A stretch of DNA of 42,373 nucleotides from the NCBI GenBank assembly GCA_964485695.1, contig CAZAKZ010000039.1:1-42373 (forward strand), written 5' to 3'. The DNA comes from CAZAKZ01 sp964485695. Lineage in GTDB: Bacteria; Planctomycetota; JAFGQW01. Shown piece after piece: positions 9,701 through 16,215 of this stretch (the stretch's first letter is position 1; every line of letters begins with the position of its first letter). Made by a program: the position numbers and the translations under genes. Below the pieces are notes generated by a model, which was not told where the DNA came from, did not search any database, and saw only the letters and a program-made list of their open reading frames with translations.

Positions 9701-10091
9701 GCTTCGTGGCGCTCGACTCCCGCTGGTGATCGAAGCGGAGGCTCAGTCGCTCCTTCAGGAACCTGAACGTCTTCTCCGGGTTCGCCGTGAAGCCGAGCAG
9801 CGCCTGGCGATTTTCGATCTCCACGACCTTTTTTGTGCGACCGTGGCGCTGGATCCAGGCGCCGAGCGCGGCATTGACCTGACCGAGGGCGCCGGTGTCC
9901 TGGAGGTGGCGGCAGTGGTAGTAGTAATACGCCGGCGTCCCCGGGATGAGCTGTTCAAGCGCCTTGGCGCGGTCGGTCGCCAGCGCCCAATCCTCGGCAA
10001 AACCGATCTGCATCCCCTGGGCGTGGAGTGCCGTGGTAGCAACGAGGGTGGCGAGGGCAAAAAAGAAGACGGCTGCGAGGTGGCTTTTCAT
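3759..10091 (-). CDS. Giant secreted protein, probable alpha-2-macroglobulin-like beta-sandwich architecture
   Basis: The 2110-residue protein has a clear signal peptide (MKSHLAAVFFFALATL...LHAQ). Residues about 30-430 look helical and repeat-like. Residues about 430-1000 contain successive beta-sandwich stretches like MG/MG2 domains of bacterial alpha-2-macroglobulins ('LTTLQKPGVYVVELIGNG', 'TAGRIRLGPLDGI'-like turns). A Gly/Arg-rich linker (about 1027-1065) and a Lys/Arg-rich then acidic linker (about 1340-1395) separate later parts, which end in more beta-domains ('DIRGRFDYASLS'). No CGEQ-type thioester motif is visible, so it cannot be called a trapping macroglobulin. The frame is intact over 6.3 kb. 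It sits just upstream of the M1-like peptidase on the same strand, so the two may be co-transcribed. The macroglobulin relationship is an inference from fold-like patterns; the function is unknown. Confidence 0.7.
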   Translation of the reverse strand: MKSHLAAVFFFALATLVATTALHAQGMQIGFAEDWALATDRAKALEQLIPGTPAYYYYHCRHLQDTGALGQVNAALGAWIQRHGRTKKVVEIENRQALLGFTANPEKTFRFLKERLSLRFDHQRESSATKRDLPTVLDSALVSPAAFTRRAMARHPRTVKGFRDTALESLLASDLNADLLMDLLRRLKLPDVPNLPAAIVRNLGHRRSRGFGSLPIHGRLLREQLDECVRLGPKLLNNAKFVEIYLRRLQPDEDVSWPRDLVAREAFLDRLQAFAQRLTPAHNSLKAHVLFHRLRHDLEVGKPDRDRFRAYLRLPRRSSYASQEYVRRHLRSGHGVDAKRRYPTDLGAIGNDHKLVKAYFMHFFRTEESYEAYSEMVRTDYLRRVFAETKILAGVGDMERWYSLLDDPGYYEKLKDRVEIEFAPTQRRCFGATEPVTLAVDVKNVRKLLIKVFEINTLNYLRAFKRDVDASINLDGLVANEELICEYDESALRRVRRQFDLTTLQKPGVYVVELIGNGLSSRAVIQKGRLQTTERQGAAGHVFTVRDEAGHPLSEASIWFGGKKYPADKRGEVVLPYSTKPGTRTMILLHGRLASLARFQHQAETYKLSAGIHLEREALLARHTARILVRPALLLNGQPISLEVLEDLVLTIRSRDRDGVDASLEVRDLALSADRELVHEIQVPAALSVVSVSLRGRVQSLTQGKKIDVRTSAQSFTVNQIDATAQIACPLLGRTPGGYVLDVLGKNGEPKAGRPVTLTFAHRDYTDAHTATLKTDAAGRIRLGPLDGIVAVKADALPDKARWWVLRDARRNWPAVLHGVAGETLRVPYLGRARVISRKVASLLERRKGHFIRDAFPHLALSKGFVELRNLEAGDYSLYLKEPAQQITVRITQGKRSAGWAVGRDRMLQIDRSAPLHITSVEAEGDNLQVRLANAGKDARVHVVATRYVAAFDPFAGLVAPGRPDPATAAVIHPESTYHSGREIGAEYRYILDRRFATKYPGNMLERPGLLLNPWALMDEDASPTAIGMGGGAGGAFGGRRGGRRGGRRRYGGTGRSFGGASPGTFANLEFLPEPPTVVANLRADAAGVVRVPLKKLGSGQLIHVVAVNDDDTVYATMTRPETKLTPRSQQLAEALPADAHFSEQRRVEFLPAGGEAVLADAGTARAETYDSLATVYRLFSTLSGNDDLASFSFLLKWPKLTPEEKRAHYDKHACHELHFFLHEKDPAFFRSVVRPYLANKAHPTFLDHWLLENDLTPFLDPWAFQRLNIVERILLARRVAGQSDAMRRHVVELFDLVPPDPQKLARLFDTALRSGALEAEQGIAGKLANLKKMQENLRRAAPRPATAAARKPAARDKKMKSKGRLRRARADKAPEDDEVVEEELEEDPREGPRAPSGDAAKVRLRDLDRRKSVRELYRAPDVTRPYVENNYWHLRNTKHVASLIDANSFWRDYALAPADQPFFSTNLAEATGNFAEMMFALAVLDLPFEPADHVTRVNGSRLTLQAKSPLLLVRKEIVPVQRTDARTQSPILVSQNYYRLDEPFRFEGNQRFDAFLTGEFLVDVAYGCRVVVTNPSSSPRELDLLLQIPRGAIPVKRGFFTKGKRVALAAFATTSIDYAFYFPATCESPHYPVHVTRDGELVAFAAASTLRVVPEPSEIDRTSWQYVSQNGTEEQVLAYLDAANLQRTDLAKIAWRMRDKAVFEKVLDRLHRRHVYADVLWSYGIRHHDTGVTREYLRHQDRFLALCGTALTSPLATIDPVERHAWQHIEYMPLFNARAHRIGKDHRIMNRHLGHQYAAFLRILGDRAKLDDADLMSAAYYLLLQDRVEDAMGCFARVRPDRLHTRVQYDYMRAYLDFFSTDRAVARGIAERYRDYPVLRWQSRFRDVLNHLDEAEGKAVAQGDREKRTERQTRLAAEEPALDLQVESQRITLTYRNLDSVDIRYYRMDVEFLFSTHPFVQQGSGSFAFIRPNGSESRNLPKDKAVLTFELPREFRNANVLIEVDGAGITRRQAYYANSLDVTWTERYGQLRVTHRKSSQPLRTVYVKVFARMANGRVRFYKDGYTDIRGRFDYASLSATETPRVAKYAILVLSEGNGAVIREVAPPAQ

Positions 10092-10388
10092 CGTAATTCA
10101 CTTCCATTCCTGCGGACTCGGGTTGGAGGGTCGTCCGCGGGTGTAACGAGGCGGGGCGTCCGGGGGTTCAATGCTGTGCCTGGGATCCCGGTGAGCCTGC
10201 ACGTCCGAAGGCGGCGGATAAGTAGATCAAGGCCCTTTTTTACCAGATCCGGACCCTATCAGAAAGGCATTTTGGCGGAGAATCCACCCGTGCTATCTCC
10301 ACGGACATGGGCGTTGGTGCATGATCCGGTCGGGACAGAAGTGCGGGATCATACGGGCTTTGCGAACCGTTCGTGAGGAGCTGAACGC
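10092..10388. other. Intergenic region upstream of the giant secreted-protein gene
   Basis: About 300 bp between the minus-strand secreted-protein gene and the IS5 remnant. It must hold the promoter of the former, but no convincing -35/-10 pair or repeat was recognised. Confidence 0.4.
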
Positions 10389-10730
10389 ATGCCCGCAGTG
10401 AAATCGAGTCTTGGCCATCCGCGTTGCGTGGCCGAGTACCGTGTCCGGAACTGGCATGCGTACGAGCAAGGGCTTCGCGCTCGGGGCTACGTAACGATCT
10501 GGCGCAGTGAAGATACGATCGTGAACTGGATTTCGAGATCAACTGGAGCGTCAGGTGGACCACGACTCTGATCTTGCGATTGAGATGTCACTCACGCTCA
10601 GAACCGTATATTGTTGCGCAGTGTTTGACCGAGATCCGGGTGGATGACGCTAGCATCGTACCCGAACTGCTGAGCCAAGTCAGTGGGGCGATCAAGCATT
10701 CACCGCTGACGATGCATACGACAAGATGAA
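10389..10730 (+). pseudogene. Decayed IS5-type transposase remnant
   Basis: ATG 10389 opens MPAVKSSLGHPRCVAEYRVR followed by NWHAYEQGLRARGYVTIW, the N-terminus of IS5-family DDE transposases (Y-x-V-R-N-W-x-x-Y, L-x-x-R-G). This frame stops at 10571. In another frame, about 10545-10620, 'DHDSDLAIEMSLTLRTVY' matches the family's 'YSDLAIET..LTLR' block. Further on (10631-10730) 'VDDASIVPELLSQVSGAIK' and, after another frameshift, 'FTADDAYDK' match the segment around a catalytic Asp. The whole is about 340 bp instead of roughly 1 kb, so it carries internal deletions and frameshifts and cannot be active. Confidence 0.7.
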
Positions 10731-10845
10731 CTGCTTGCAGAATCGGGGATAACCCCTTCGGCAGCCTCTTGTTTTTTCACTGGCAAAACAGCGGGTCGTC
10801 ATTTCTAATACCCCGGTCATCCTGAGACCACTCCGTCATCCTGGC

Positions 10846-10853
10846 AAGGAGGT
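10846..10853 (+). promoter_or_regulatory. Consensus Shine-Dalgarno of the M16 operon
   Basis: AAGGAGGT lies five bases before ATG 10859 and selects that start over upstream in-frame or overlapping alternatives. Confidence 0.7.
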
Positions 10854-10858
10854 GAAGC

Positions 10859-12358
10859 ATGTGTCGATCCGGAAGTATTCTACTCCTGGCCGTGATCCTG
10901 TCGACCTGGCCGGCTGCATCCGGCCCCGCGCAGGGGCTGAACCTGGAGAATCAGGTCGTCGAGCACACCCTCGGCAATGGCCTCAAGCTGCTCTTGGTGG
11001 AACGCCACGAGGTTCCACGAGTGGTCTGTCATCTGTATTACAAGGTGGGCGGGGTTTACGAGCGTCCCGGCATCACCGGGATGTCCCATTTCCACGAGCA
11101 CATGATGTTCAAGGGAACCCGCATGATGGGGGTTACCGACTTCAGGAAGGACGACGCTCTCAACAGGAAGATCGACGCCCTGATGGACAGGATCTACGAG
11201 GAGAAGTTCCGGAAGCGGAATGGGGAACCGGAGAAGATCGCCGGGTGGGAAGCGGAGGCGGACCGGTTGATGCAGGAGGAGAAGCAGTATGTCATCAAGG
11301 ATGACCTGTGGGAACTCTACATGAAGAACGGCGCCACCGGTCTGAACGCCTCGACCGGGCTGGAGATCACGGGGTACTACGTGACTCTCCCCTCCAACAA
11401 GGTGGAGCTGCAGATGCTGCTCGAGTCGGACCGCATGGCCAACCCATATTTCCGCGAGTTTTACTCCGAGAAGGAGGTGGTCCGGGAGGAACGGCGGCTG
11501 GGGGAAAACCGGCCCGGGTATTTCTTCCGGGAGCAGCTGAACGCCACCTTCTTTGCGGCCTCACCCTACTCCGGCGGGGTGATCGGATGGGATGTGGACC
11601 TGCAGAAGGTCACGAAGCGGGACATGATCGAATTCAACCGGAAATTCTACATTCCCAACAATGCGGTCGCCGTGTACGTGGGGGAATTCGACCGGGAAAA
11701 GCTCATTGCGCTGGCGGAGAAGTACTTCGGTCCCATCCCCCGCGGGCCGGACCCGGAACCCGTCCGCACCCTGGAACCGGCCCAGTACTGCGAGAAGCGG
11801 CTCTACGGCGAGGCCAGAACCGCGCCTTCTGTCACCATACTGTATCACGTCCCCCCCGCCGGACACCCCGATGACGAGGTCTTCGATGTGATCTCCGGAA
11901 TCCTGAACGGGCGCACCGGCCGGTTCCACAAGAAGCTGGTGAAGAAAAAGAACCTCGCTATCCGGGTCAGCGCACGTGGGGGCGGCATGGCATACGCCGG
12001 CCGGTTTTCCATCAGCGGCCGACCGAAGGAGGCGGCCGGCCGCACCCCGGAGGAGTTGGAGAAGGCGATCTACGTGGAGATCGATCGGCTGAAGACCGAG
12101 CCCGTGTCGGACTACGAGCTGCAGAAGGTCAAGAACCAGGCGGAGGCCTCCTTTATCCGGGGGCTGCGGTCCAGCAGGAGGCTGGCCTCGAGGCTCGGGC
12201 GTAGCGAGCTCCGCCTGGGCTGGCGCGACATTCCACGGTCGCTCGAACGGATGAAGGCGGTCACCGCAAAGGACATCATCCGGGTGGCGAAGAAGTACTT
12301 CAGGAGAGACAACCGCACTGTTGGGATCCTTGTCCGCAAGTCGAGAAGCAGGAGGTAA
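10859..12358 (+). CDS. M16-family zinc peptidase, catalytic subunit
   Basis: The 499-residue protein has an N-terminal signal peptide (SILLLAVILSTWPAASGPAQ). The inverted zinc motif H77-F-H-E80-H81 ('SHFHEHMMFKGT') and the downstream 'REERRLGENRPG', which supplies the third Glu ligand, are the M16 (pitrilysin/processing peptidase) signature. The R/Y segment of the second M16 domain is also present (about residues 230-440). An extra helical insert (about residues 90-160, 'DALNRKIDALMDRIYEEKF') lies between the zinc motif and the ligand Glu. It is the first gene of a two-gene operon; the next gene encodes the zinc-free partner. Such pairs form heterodimeric peptidases in the periplasm. The substrate cannot be deduced. 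Confidence 0.9.
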   Translation: MCRSGSILLLAVILSTWPAASGPAQGLNLENQVVEHTLGNGLKLLLVERHEVPRVVCHLYYKVGGVYERPGITGMSHFHEHMMFKGTRMMGVTDFRKDDALNRKIDALMDRIYEEKFRKRNGEPEKIAGWEAEADRLMQEEKQYVIKDDLWELYMKNGATGLNASTGLEITGYYVTLPSNKVELQMLLESDRMANPYFREFYSEKEVVREERRLGENRPGYFFREQLNATFFAASPYSGGVIGWDVDLQKVTKRDMIEFNRKFYIPNNAVAVYVGEFDREKLIALAEKYFGPIPRGPDPEPVRTLEPAQYCEKRLYGEARTAPSVTILYHVPPAGHPDDEVFDVISGILNGRTGRFHKKLVKKKNLAIRVSARGGGMAYAGRFSISGRPKEAAGRTPEELEKAIYVEIDRLKTEPVSDYELQKVKNQAEASFIRGLRSSRRLASRLGRSELRLGWRDIPRSLERMKAVTAKDIIRVAKKYFRRDNRTVGILVRKSRSRR

Positions 12359-12360
12359 GC

Positions 12361-13803
12361 ATGATGAAAGCTCTCGTATGGCTTCTGTTGTCGGTTCTCG
12401 TCGTGCAGGGTTGCGGAACCGTACACCCTTCCCGGCTGGAGTATGAACCCCTCGTCTACGATCCGCCGCAGGCAAAGGACTATCGAGTCGAGCTGGCCGG
12501 CGGCATGATCGTCTACGTCAGGGAGGATCACATGCTGCCCACGCTCGATGTGAACGCCATCATCCGGACCGGTTCACTGTACGATCCAGAGGGCAAGGCC
12601 GGCCTGGCCGCCATGACGGGCGCTGTGATGCGCACCGGCGGCACAAGGAGCATCTCCGGAGACGATCTGGACGAGCGCCTCGCCTTCCTCGGCGGTTCCA
12701 TCTCGACATTCATCGGGAGGACGTCGGGGAACGCAAGCCTCTCGGTCCTCATGAAGGACGCGGACGAAGGCCTGAAGCTCTTCGCCGACGTGCTTATGAA
12801 CCCCGCGTTCAGCAGTGACAAGATCGAGCTCTACAGGGATCAGGCCATCGATACTCTCAAGAACAGGAACAACAATCCCCGCACCGTCCTTGGCCGTGAG
12901 TTCGCCAGGCTGGTCTACGGGGACCATCCTCTCGTGAGGGAGGAGACGAAGCAATCCATCGAGCACATTATTCAGAAGGACCTCCTGGATTTCCACGCGA
13001 ACTACTTCGCTCCCAACAATGTCATCCTGTCGGTGGCCGGTGACTTCGACAGGGACGAGTTGCTGAAAAAGATCGAGAAGGCGTTCGCCGGGTGGAGAGA
13101 GAAGAAGATCGACTTCCCCGATGTGCCCGCCGTGGAGGTGAAGAACCGCCCGGGCGTATTCATGGTCCAGAAGAAGACCAATCAGGGATACGTCAACGTC
13201 GGGCACTTCGGCATCAAGGAGACCAACCCGGAAATTTTCGCCATACGGATCATGAACTTCATCCTCGGCGGTGGCAGCTTCACCTCCCGCATCACCACCA
13301 AGGTTCGTTCCGACGAGGGCCTGGCCTACAACACGGGATGCCGGTTCGCGTCGCGCGTTCGGTTTCCGGGCACCTTCTACGGCTACGTCCAGACAAAGTC
13401 CGCCACCGTACACTACGCTATTTCCCTGATCCTGGACGAGTTCCGGAGAATACGGAAAGAGCCGGTGTCGGACGAAGAGATGGAGACGGCCAGGCAGTAC
13501 TACCTGAACAGCTTTCCCGACCGGTTCTCCACGGCCATCGCGGCCATGAACGCGTTCGCCAGGCTCGAGTTCGACGGCTTCCCCATGGACCACTACGACA
13601 CCTACCGCGACAGGGTGGAGTCGGTGACGAAGGAGGACGTACAGCGGGTGGCGAGGAAATACATCAAACCGGACGAGATGACGATCTTCGTAGTGGGGGA
13701 CATCGATCCCTGCAAGGCCGGATACGATAAGCACCCCGGCACGCTGGAGGACCTGGGGAAGATCACGGTGCTCGAGCTGAAGGACCCGCTGACGGGGCAG
13801 TAA
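12361..13803 (+). CDS. M16-family peptidase homologue, non-catalytic lipoprotein partner
   Basis: The 480-residue protein begins with a lipoprotein signal (LLLSVLVVQGC, lipobox VQGC), so it is probably anchored in a membrane. It shows the M16 fold along its length, but the HxxEH position reads 'GLAAMTGAVMRTGG', so zinc ligands are lost. The substrate-binding region of the second domain is kept ('SFTSRITTKVRSDEGLAYNTG'). The start lies two bases after the stop of the catalytic subunit, and its AGGAGGT ribosome site overlaps that gene's last codons and stop. This is the classical arrangement of an M16 heterodimer in which the inactive subunit shapes the chamber. Confidence 0.9.
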   Translation: MMKALVWLLLSVLVVQGCGTVHPSRLEYEPLVYDPPQAKDYRVELAGGMIVYVREDHMLPTLDVNAIIRTGSLYDPEGKAGLAAMTGAVMRTGGTRSISGDDLDERLAFLGGSISTFIGRTSGNASLSVLMKDADEGLKLFADVLMNPAFSSDKIELYRDQAIDTLKNRNNNPRTVLGREFARLVYGDHPLVREETKQSIEHIIQKDLLDFHANYFAPNNVILSVAGDFDRDELLKKIEKAFAGWREKKIDFPDVPAVEVKNRPGVFMVQKKTNQGYVNVGHFGIKETNPEIFAIRIMNFILGGGSFTSRITTKVRSDEGLAYNTGCRFASRVRFPGTFYGYVQTKSATVHYAISLILDEFRRIRKEPVSDEEMETARQYYLNSFPDRFSTAIAAMNAFARLEFDGFPMDHYDTYRDRVESVTKEDVQRVARKYIKPDEMTIFVVGDIDPCKAGYDKHPGTLEDLGKITVLELKDPLTGQ

Positions 13804-14053
13804 GTGTCCCTTCGGCAAGTCTGCAAAATAGCAGGGGTGTCTACACGGATATTCGGGATTTTCATGTGTACTGGCCCCGGGACTTTCGGAAGCGCTTGAG
13901 CCGCGATGCCTCTGGCCAAGGAGTAGTCCATGCGCGGCGCCACTCACCCCGGTCATGAGCAAGAACGGGGCAAAGCTCACCTCGGTCGTCAAGTTCCTGG
14001 AAGGAAGGAGGCACCTTCCGATCGTCGAGTTGAAGCGGGCTGTACTGGTCAAG

Positions 14054-14146
14054 CGAGTTTGGGCGATCCAATCCAGGCCATAACCTCTTTTTCTGATCCA
14101 TGTTAGAATATTCTCCGGGGAGACTATCCGCAGAGTTCCCGGAAAG
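14054..14146 (-). repeat. Inverted partial copy of the island-flanking repeat
   Basis: Read on the minus strand this segment matches 22552-22645 at roughly 80% by eye. Shared blocks include GGGAACTCTG, TCTCCCCGGAG, TTCTAAC, AGAGGTTATGGCCTGGA and GGATCGC. It is therefore a third, inverted and shortened, copy of the repeat at 14301 and 22384. Confidence 0.7.
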
Positions 14147-14164
14147 TGTTTTGTGGCAAGAAGA

Positions 14165-14194
14165 TACTGGCACGCCCAGCAGATGGAATGAGAA
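14165..14194. repeat. 30-bp direct repeat (copy 1), tRNA-derived att-like site
   Basis: Thirty bases starting TACTGGCACGCCCAGCAG are identical to 40737-40766. They correspond to the CCA end, acceptor stem and part of the T-arm of an antisense tRNA, the usual location of integrase attachment cores. Confidence 0.75.
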
Positions 14195-14219
14195 CCGGCG
14201 ACCCTCGGATTAGAAATCC
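14168..14219 (-). other. Degenerate tRNA-Arg(TCT) 3' fragment
   Basis: On the minus strand the segment reads an anticodon arm with TTTCTAA loop (anticodon TCT), variable loop GAGGGTC, a T-arm start GCCGGTTC and an acceptor 3' strand ending TGGGCGTGCCA. The T-loop is altered (TCATTCCATC where TTCGAATCC is expected) and the 5' half (acceptor 5' strand and D-arm) is absent to the right. It is therefore not a working tRNA but the sort of 3' fragment left by integration into a tRNA gene. Confidence 0.55.
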
Positions 14220-14300
14220 ACAAAGGGAAGATCGATGCGCGGGTTGCAGCATGTCTTAAGCGATAGTTTTACAAGCAGTTACATCTACTTCCCTGATATC

Positions 14301-14545
14301 CCTCCGGGCCACATTCTTGACCGTTTTTGAACGTTCTTGACAGAAGATTGTTGCCCGGATTGTTGCCCGGATTTTTGGGTCTTTGCCGAGCCGCGAACTT
14401 GATGGTTTTCGGCCATCTACCTGGCAGGATGAATTTTCGAGCGTGAGTTTTCCATAATAAAATGTCCTCAGGGAACTCTGCTGATCTTCTCCCCTGAGGA
14501 CTTTCTAACATGGATTGAGAAAAGAGTGTTATGCCCTGGAAAACA
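14301..14545 (+). repeat. Imperfect direct repeat, left copy
   Basis: About 245 bp beginning CCTCCGGGCCACATTCTTGAC is repeated at 22384-22628 in the same orientation with roughly 80-85% identity by eye. Both copies contain two tandem GTTGCCCGGATT units and end at TGGATTGAGAAAAGAG. They bracket the recombinase remnant and the nuclease/helicase genes. Confidence 0.85.
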
Positions 14546-14645
14546 CTCCAGGTAAGTCGCTGGACCCACACAGCAGAAAGTTACGAAAACTCGTACGTGA
14601 AAGTGCAGGATGTCCTTGTAGACAGCACCGGTATTCATCCAGGAC

Positions 14646-15206
14646 CTGAAGACAGCGGACGTGAGTCGCTACCTCGCGTAGAAAGCCCTCGAGGGCAAAA
14701 GCCCCGCGACGGCCCTTATTCGGGAACTCCTCGACGCAGTGAAAGGCGATTTGATCGAACCGGTGGCGGCAACACTCGTCTACGCCGGCCTTCGGCGAGA
14801 GGATGTGTGCTGGCTGACCTGGGAGGACGTGGATCTGCAAGAAACTCCGCCGGTCCTCCGGATCCGGGCAAAGACATTGGGCACGGAATCCTGGCTTCCC
14901 AAGACGAAGCGAGATCGCAGGATTCCGATCTCGCCGAAACTCGCCACCTACCCCAAGTGCCTCCCGAAGAAACACACGCCCTGGATCTTCCCGTCACTGA
15001 AGGGATGCCGCTGGGATCCTGATAACTTGGGCCATCGCGTCCGACGGCTGTTGAAGAAGGCAGGACTGCGGTGGAACTTCCTCGACTTCCGCCACACGTT
15101 CGGTTCCCAGCTCGCGAGAAAGGGCGATTTTCTCATCTCATCTGACACAGGGGGCCGTCTTTCGTGCCGGGCGTGGCGGACGCGCCGAGTCGAAGCACCA
15201 GCGTAA
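14646..15206 (+). pseudogene. Truncated tyrosine recombinase (phage-type integrase)
   Basis: In one frame from 14646 the segment 'ALEGKSPATALIRELLDAVK' leads to 'VYAGLRREDVCWLTWEDVDL' (catalytic Arg I region), 'TKRDRRIPIS', 'IFPSLKGCRWDPDNL' and 'LDFRHTFGSQLARKG' (box II Arg-His). A TAG at 14679-14681 breaks the N-terminal part. The C-terminal segment that should carry the catalytic Tyr is replaced after residue 'KGD' (about 15130) by unrelated sequence. The gene therefore cannot make an active recombinase. It lies just inside the left repeat and is the likely relic of the enzyme that brought in the island. Confidence 0.75.
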
Positions 15207-15237
15207 GGCAGGATTCGAGGGGTTTCGCGTTTCATGG

Positions 15238-15265
15238 TTGTTTGTTCCAAGCGCTTCGCTAAGAT
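15238..15265 (+). promoter_or_regulatory. Candidate sigma-70 promoter of the nuclease/helicase operon
   Basis: TTGTTT (15238-15243) and TAAGAT (15260-15265) are separated by 16 bp and lie about 30 bp before ATG 15298. The match is moderate. Confidence 0.35.
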
Positions 15266-15297
15266 GAGGCTCAAGGCTGAATCTGGAGGGCGAAGAC

Positions 15298-16200
15298 ATG
15301 GACCGCGGCACTTTCCTGGGTCGATTCCGCCAGCTGAATGTCTGGCGAAGCGGCGACCAGCGCGCTCCGCACAAGCCGCTCCTCGTACTCTGGACGCTCG
15401 GGCGCCTGGTGCGTGGCGAGCCTAGGCTGGCCGGGTTCACCGCCATCGACGAGCCGTTGCGGGACTTGCTGAGGGAGTTTGGCCCCTCGCGGCAGACCTA
15501 CCACTCCGAGTACCCGTTCTGGCGACTGCAAAACGATGGCGTCTGGGAAGTGCAGGGAGGGGAGGCTTTGGCGGTTCGCGAATCGAATAGCGATCCGAAG
15601 AAGAGCGAGCTGTTGAGGGAGAACACCCCGGGCGGATTCACGGTGGAAGTCCATGAGGCGCTAGTGGCGGATCGGAGTCTAGTCCGCGAGGTGGTGAACG
15701 AACTCCTGGCGGCGCACTTTCCCCAGTCGGTGCACGAGGACTTGCTCGCGGTATTCGGGCTCGAAGCCGCCTTCGAAACCGGGGAGCGGCCAGCGCGCAA
15801 TCCCGAGTTCCGCACTCGCGTTCTTCGCGCCTACCAGGGGCAATGTGCGGTCTGCGGCCTCGATCTACGACTCGATGGCATCACCGTGGCACTGGAAGCC
15901 GCCCACATCCAGTGGCACTGCGCCGGTGGGCCGGACCACGAGTCGAACGGATTGGCGCTCTGCACCCTGCACCACAAGACGTTCGACCGCGGCGTTCTTA
16001 CCATCGATGACAACCGTGTGCTTCTGTTGTCGGAGTGGGCAGTCGGATCATGCGGTTTCGACGAGTGGTTGGCGCGGTTCCACGGGATGCCGATACGTTC
16101 TCCCCTTCGCGAAGAGTACGGCCCCGATCCGCGCTTTCTCGGCTGGCACCGGGATCAAGTCTTCCGGGGACCGGCGCGAGAGCCAAAAAGGTGTGCCTGA
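15298..16200 (+). CDS. SBD-HNH type IV restriction endonuclease (phosphorothioate-DNA dependent, ScoMcrA-like)
   Basis: Residues 1-165 match the sulfur-binding domain of ScoMcrA/SprMcrA enzymes: 'APHKPLLVLWTLGRL' and the sulfur-pocket segment Y68-H-S-E-Y-P-F-W-R-L. In the studied proteins this domain grips the Rp-phosphorothioate through a hydrophobic pocket containing a Tyr-Pro pair; Y72-P73 fits. Residues about 175-245 form an HNH nuclease with a CAVC zinc knuckle, 'LEAAHIQWH', 'SNGLALC' and 'LHHKTFDRG' supplying H, N and H. Known relatives cut DNA near phosphorothioate-modified sites and thus attack Dnd-modified foreign DNA. The start ATG 15298 has a GGAGGG site. It is the first of three co-oriented genes. 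No dnd genes occur in the window, consistent with a stand-alone type IV enzyme. Confidence 0.85.
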   Translation: MDRGTFLGRFRQLNVWRSGDQRAPHKPLLVLWTLGRLVRGEPRLAGFTAIDEPLRDLLREFGPSRQTYHSEYPFWRLQNDGVWEVQGGEALAVRESNSDPKKSELLRENTPGGFTVEVHEALVADRSLVREVVNELLAAHFPQSVHEDLLAVFGLEAAFETGERPARNPEFRTRVLRAYQGQCAVCGLDLRLDGITVALEAAHIQWHCAGGPDHESNGLALCTLHHKTFDRGVLTIDDNRVLLLSEWAVGSCGFDEWLARFHGMPIRSPLREEYGPDPRFLGWHRDQVFRGPAREPKRCA

Positions 16201-16215
16201 GGTGGTGAGAATCAG

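Larger units (their letters stand above)
13804..14300. other. Non-coding junction with repeat and tRNA remnants
   Basis: No convincing gene is present. The region carries an inverted partial copy of the island repeat (14054-14146) and a degenerate antisense tRNA-Arg 3' end (14168-14219), described separately. It has the character of an integration scar. Confidence 0.5.

Noticed and set aside
12574..14223. Long minus-strand open frame (549 codons) overlapping the second M16 gene
   Set aside because: It is antisense to a well-supported M16 gene over most of its length, its residues are shadow-like (His/Val/Leu-rich mirror), and only its first part overlaps the inverted repeat copy.
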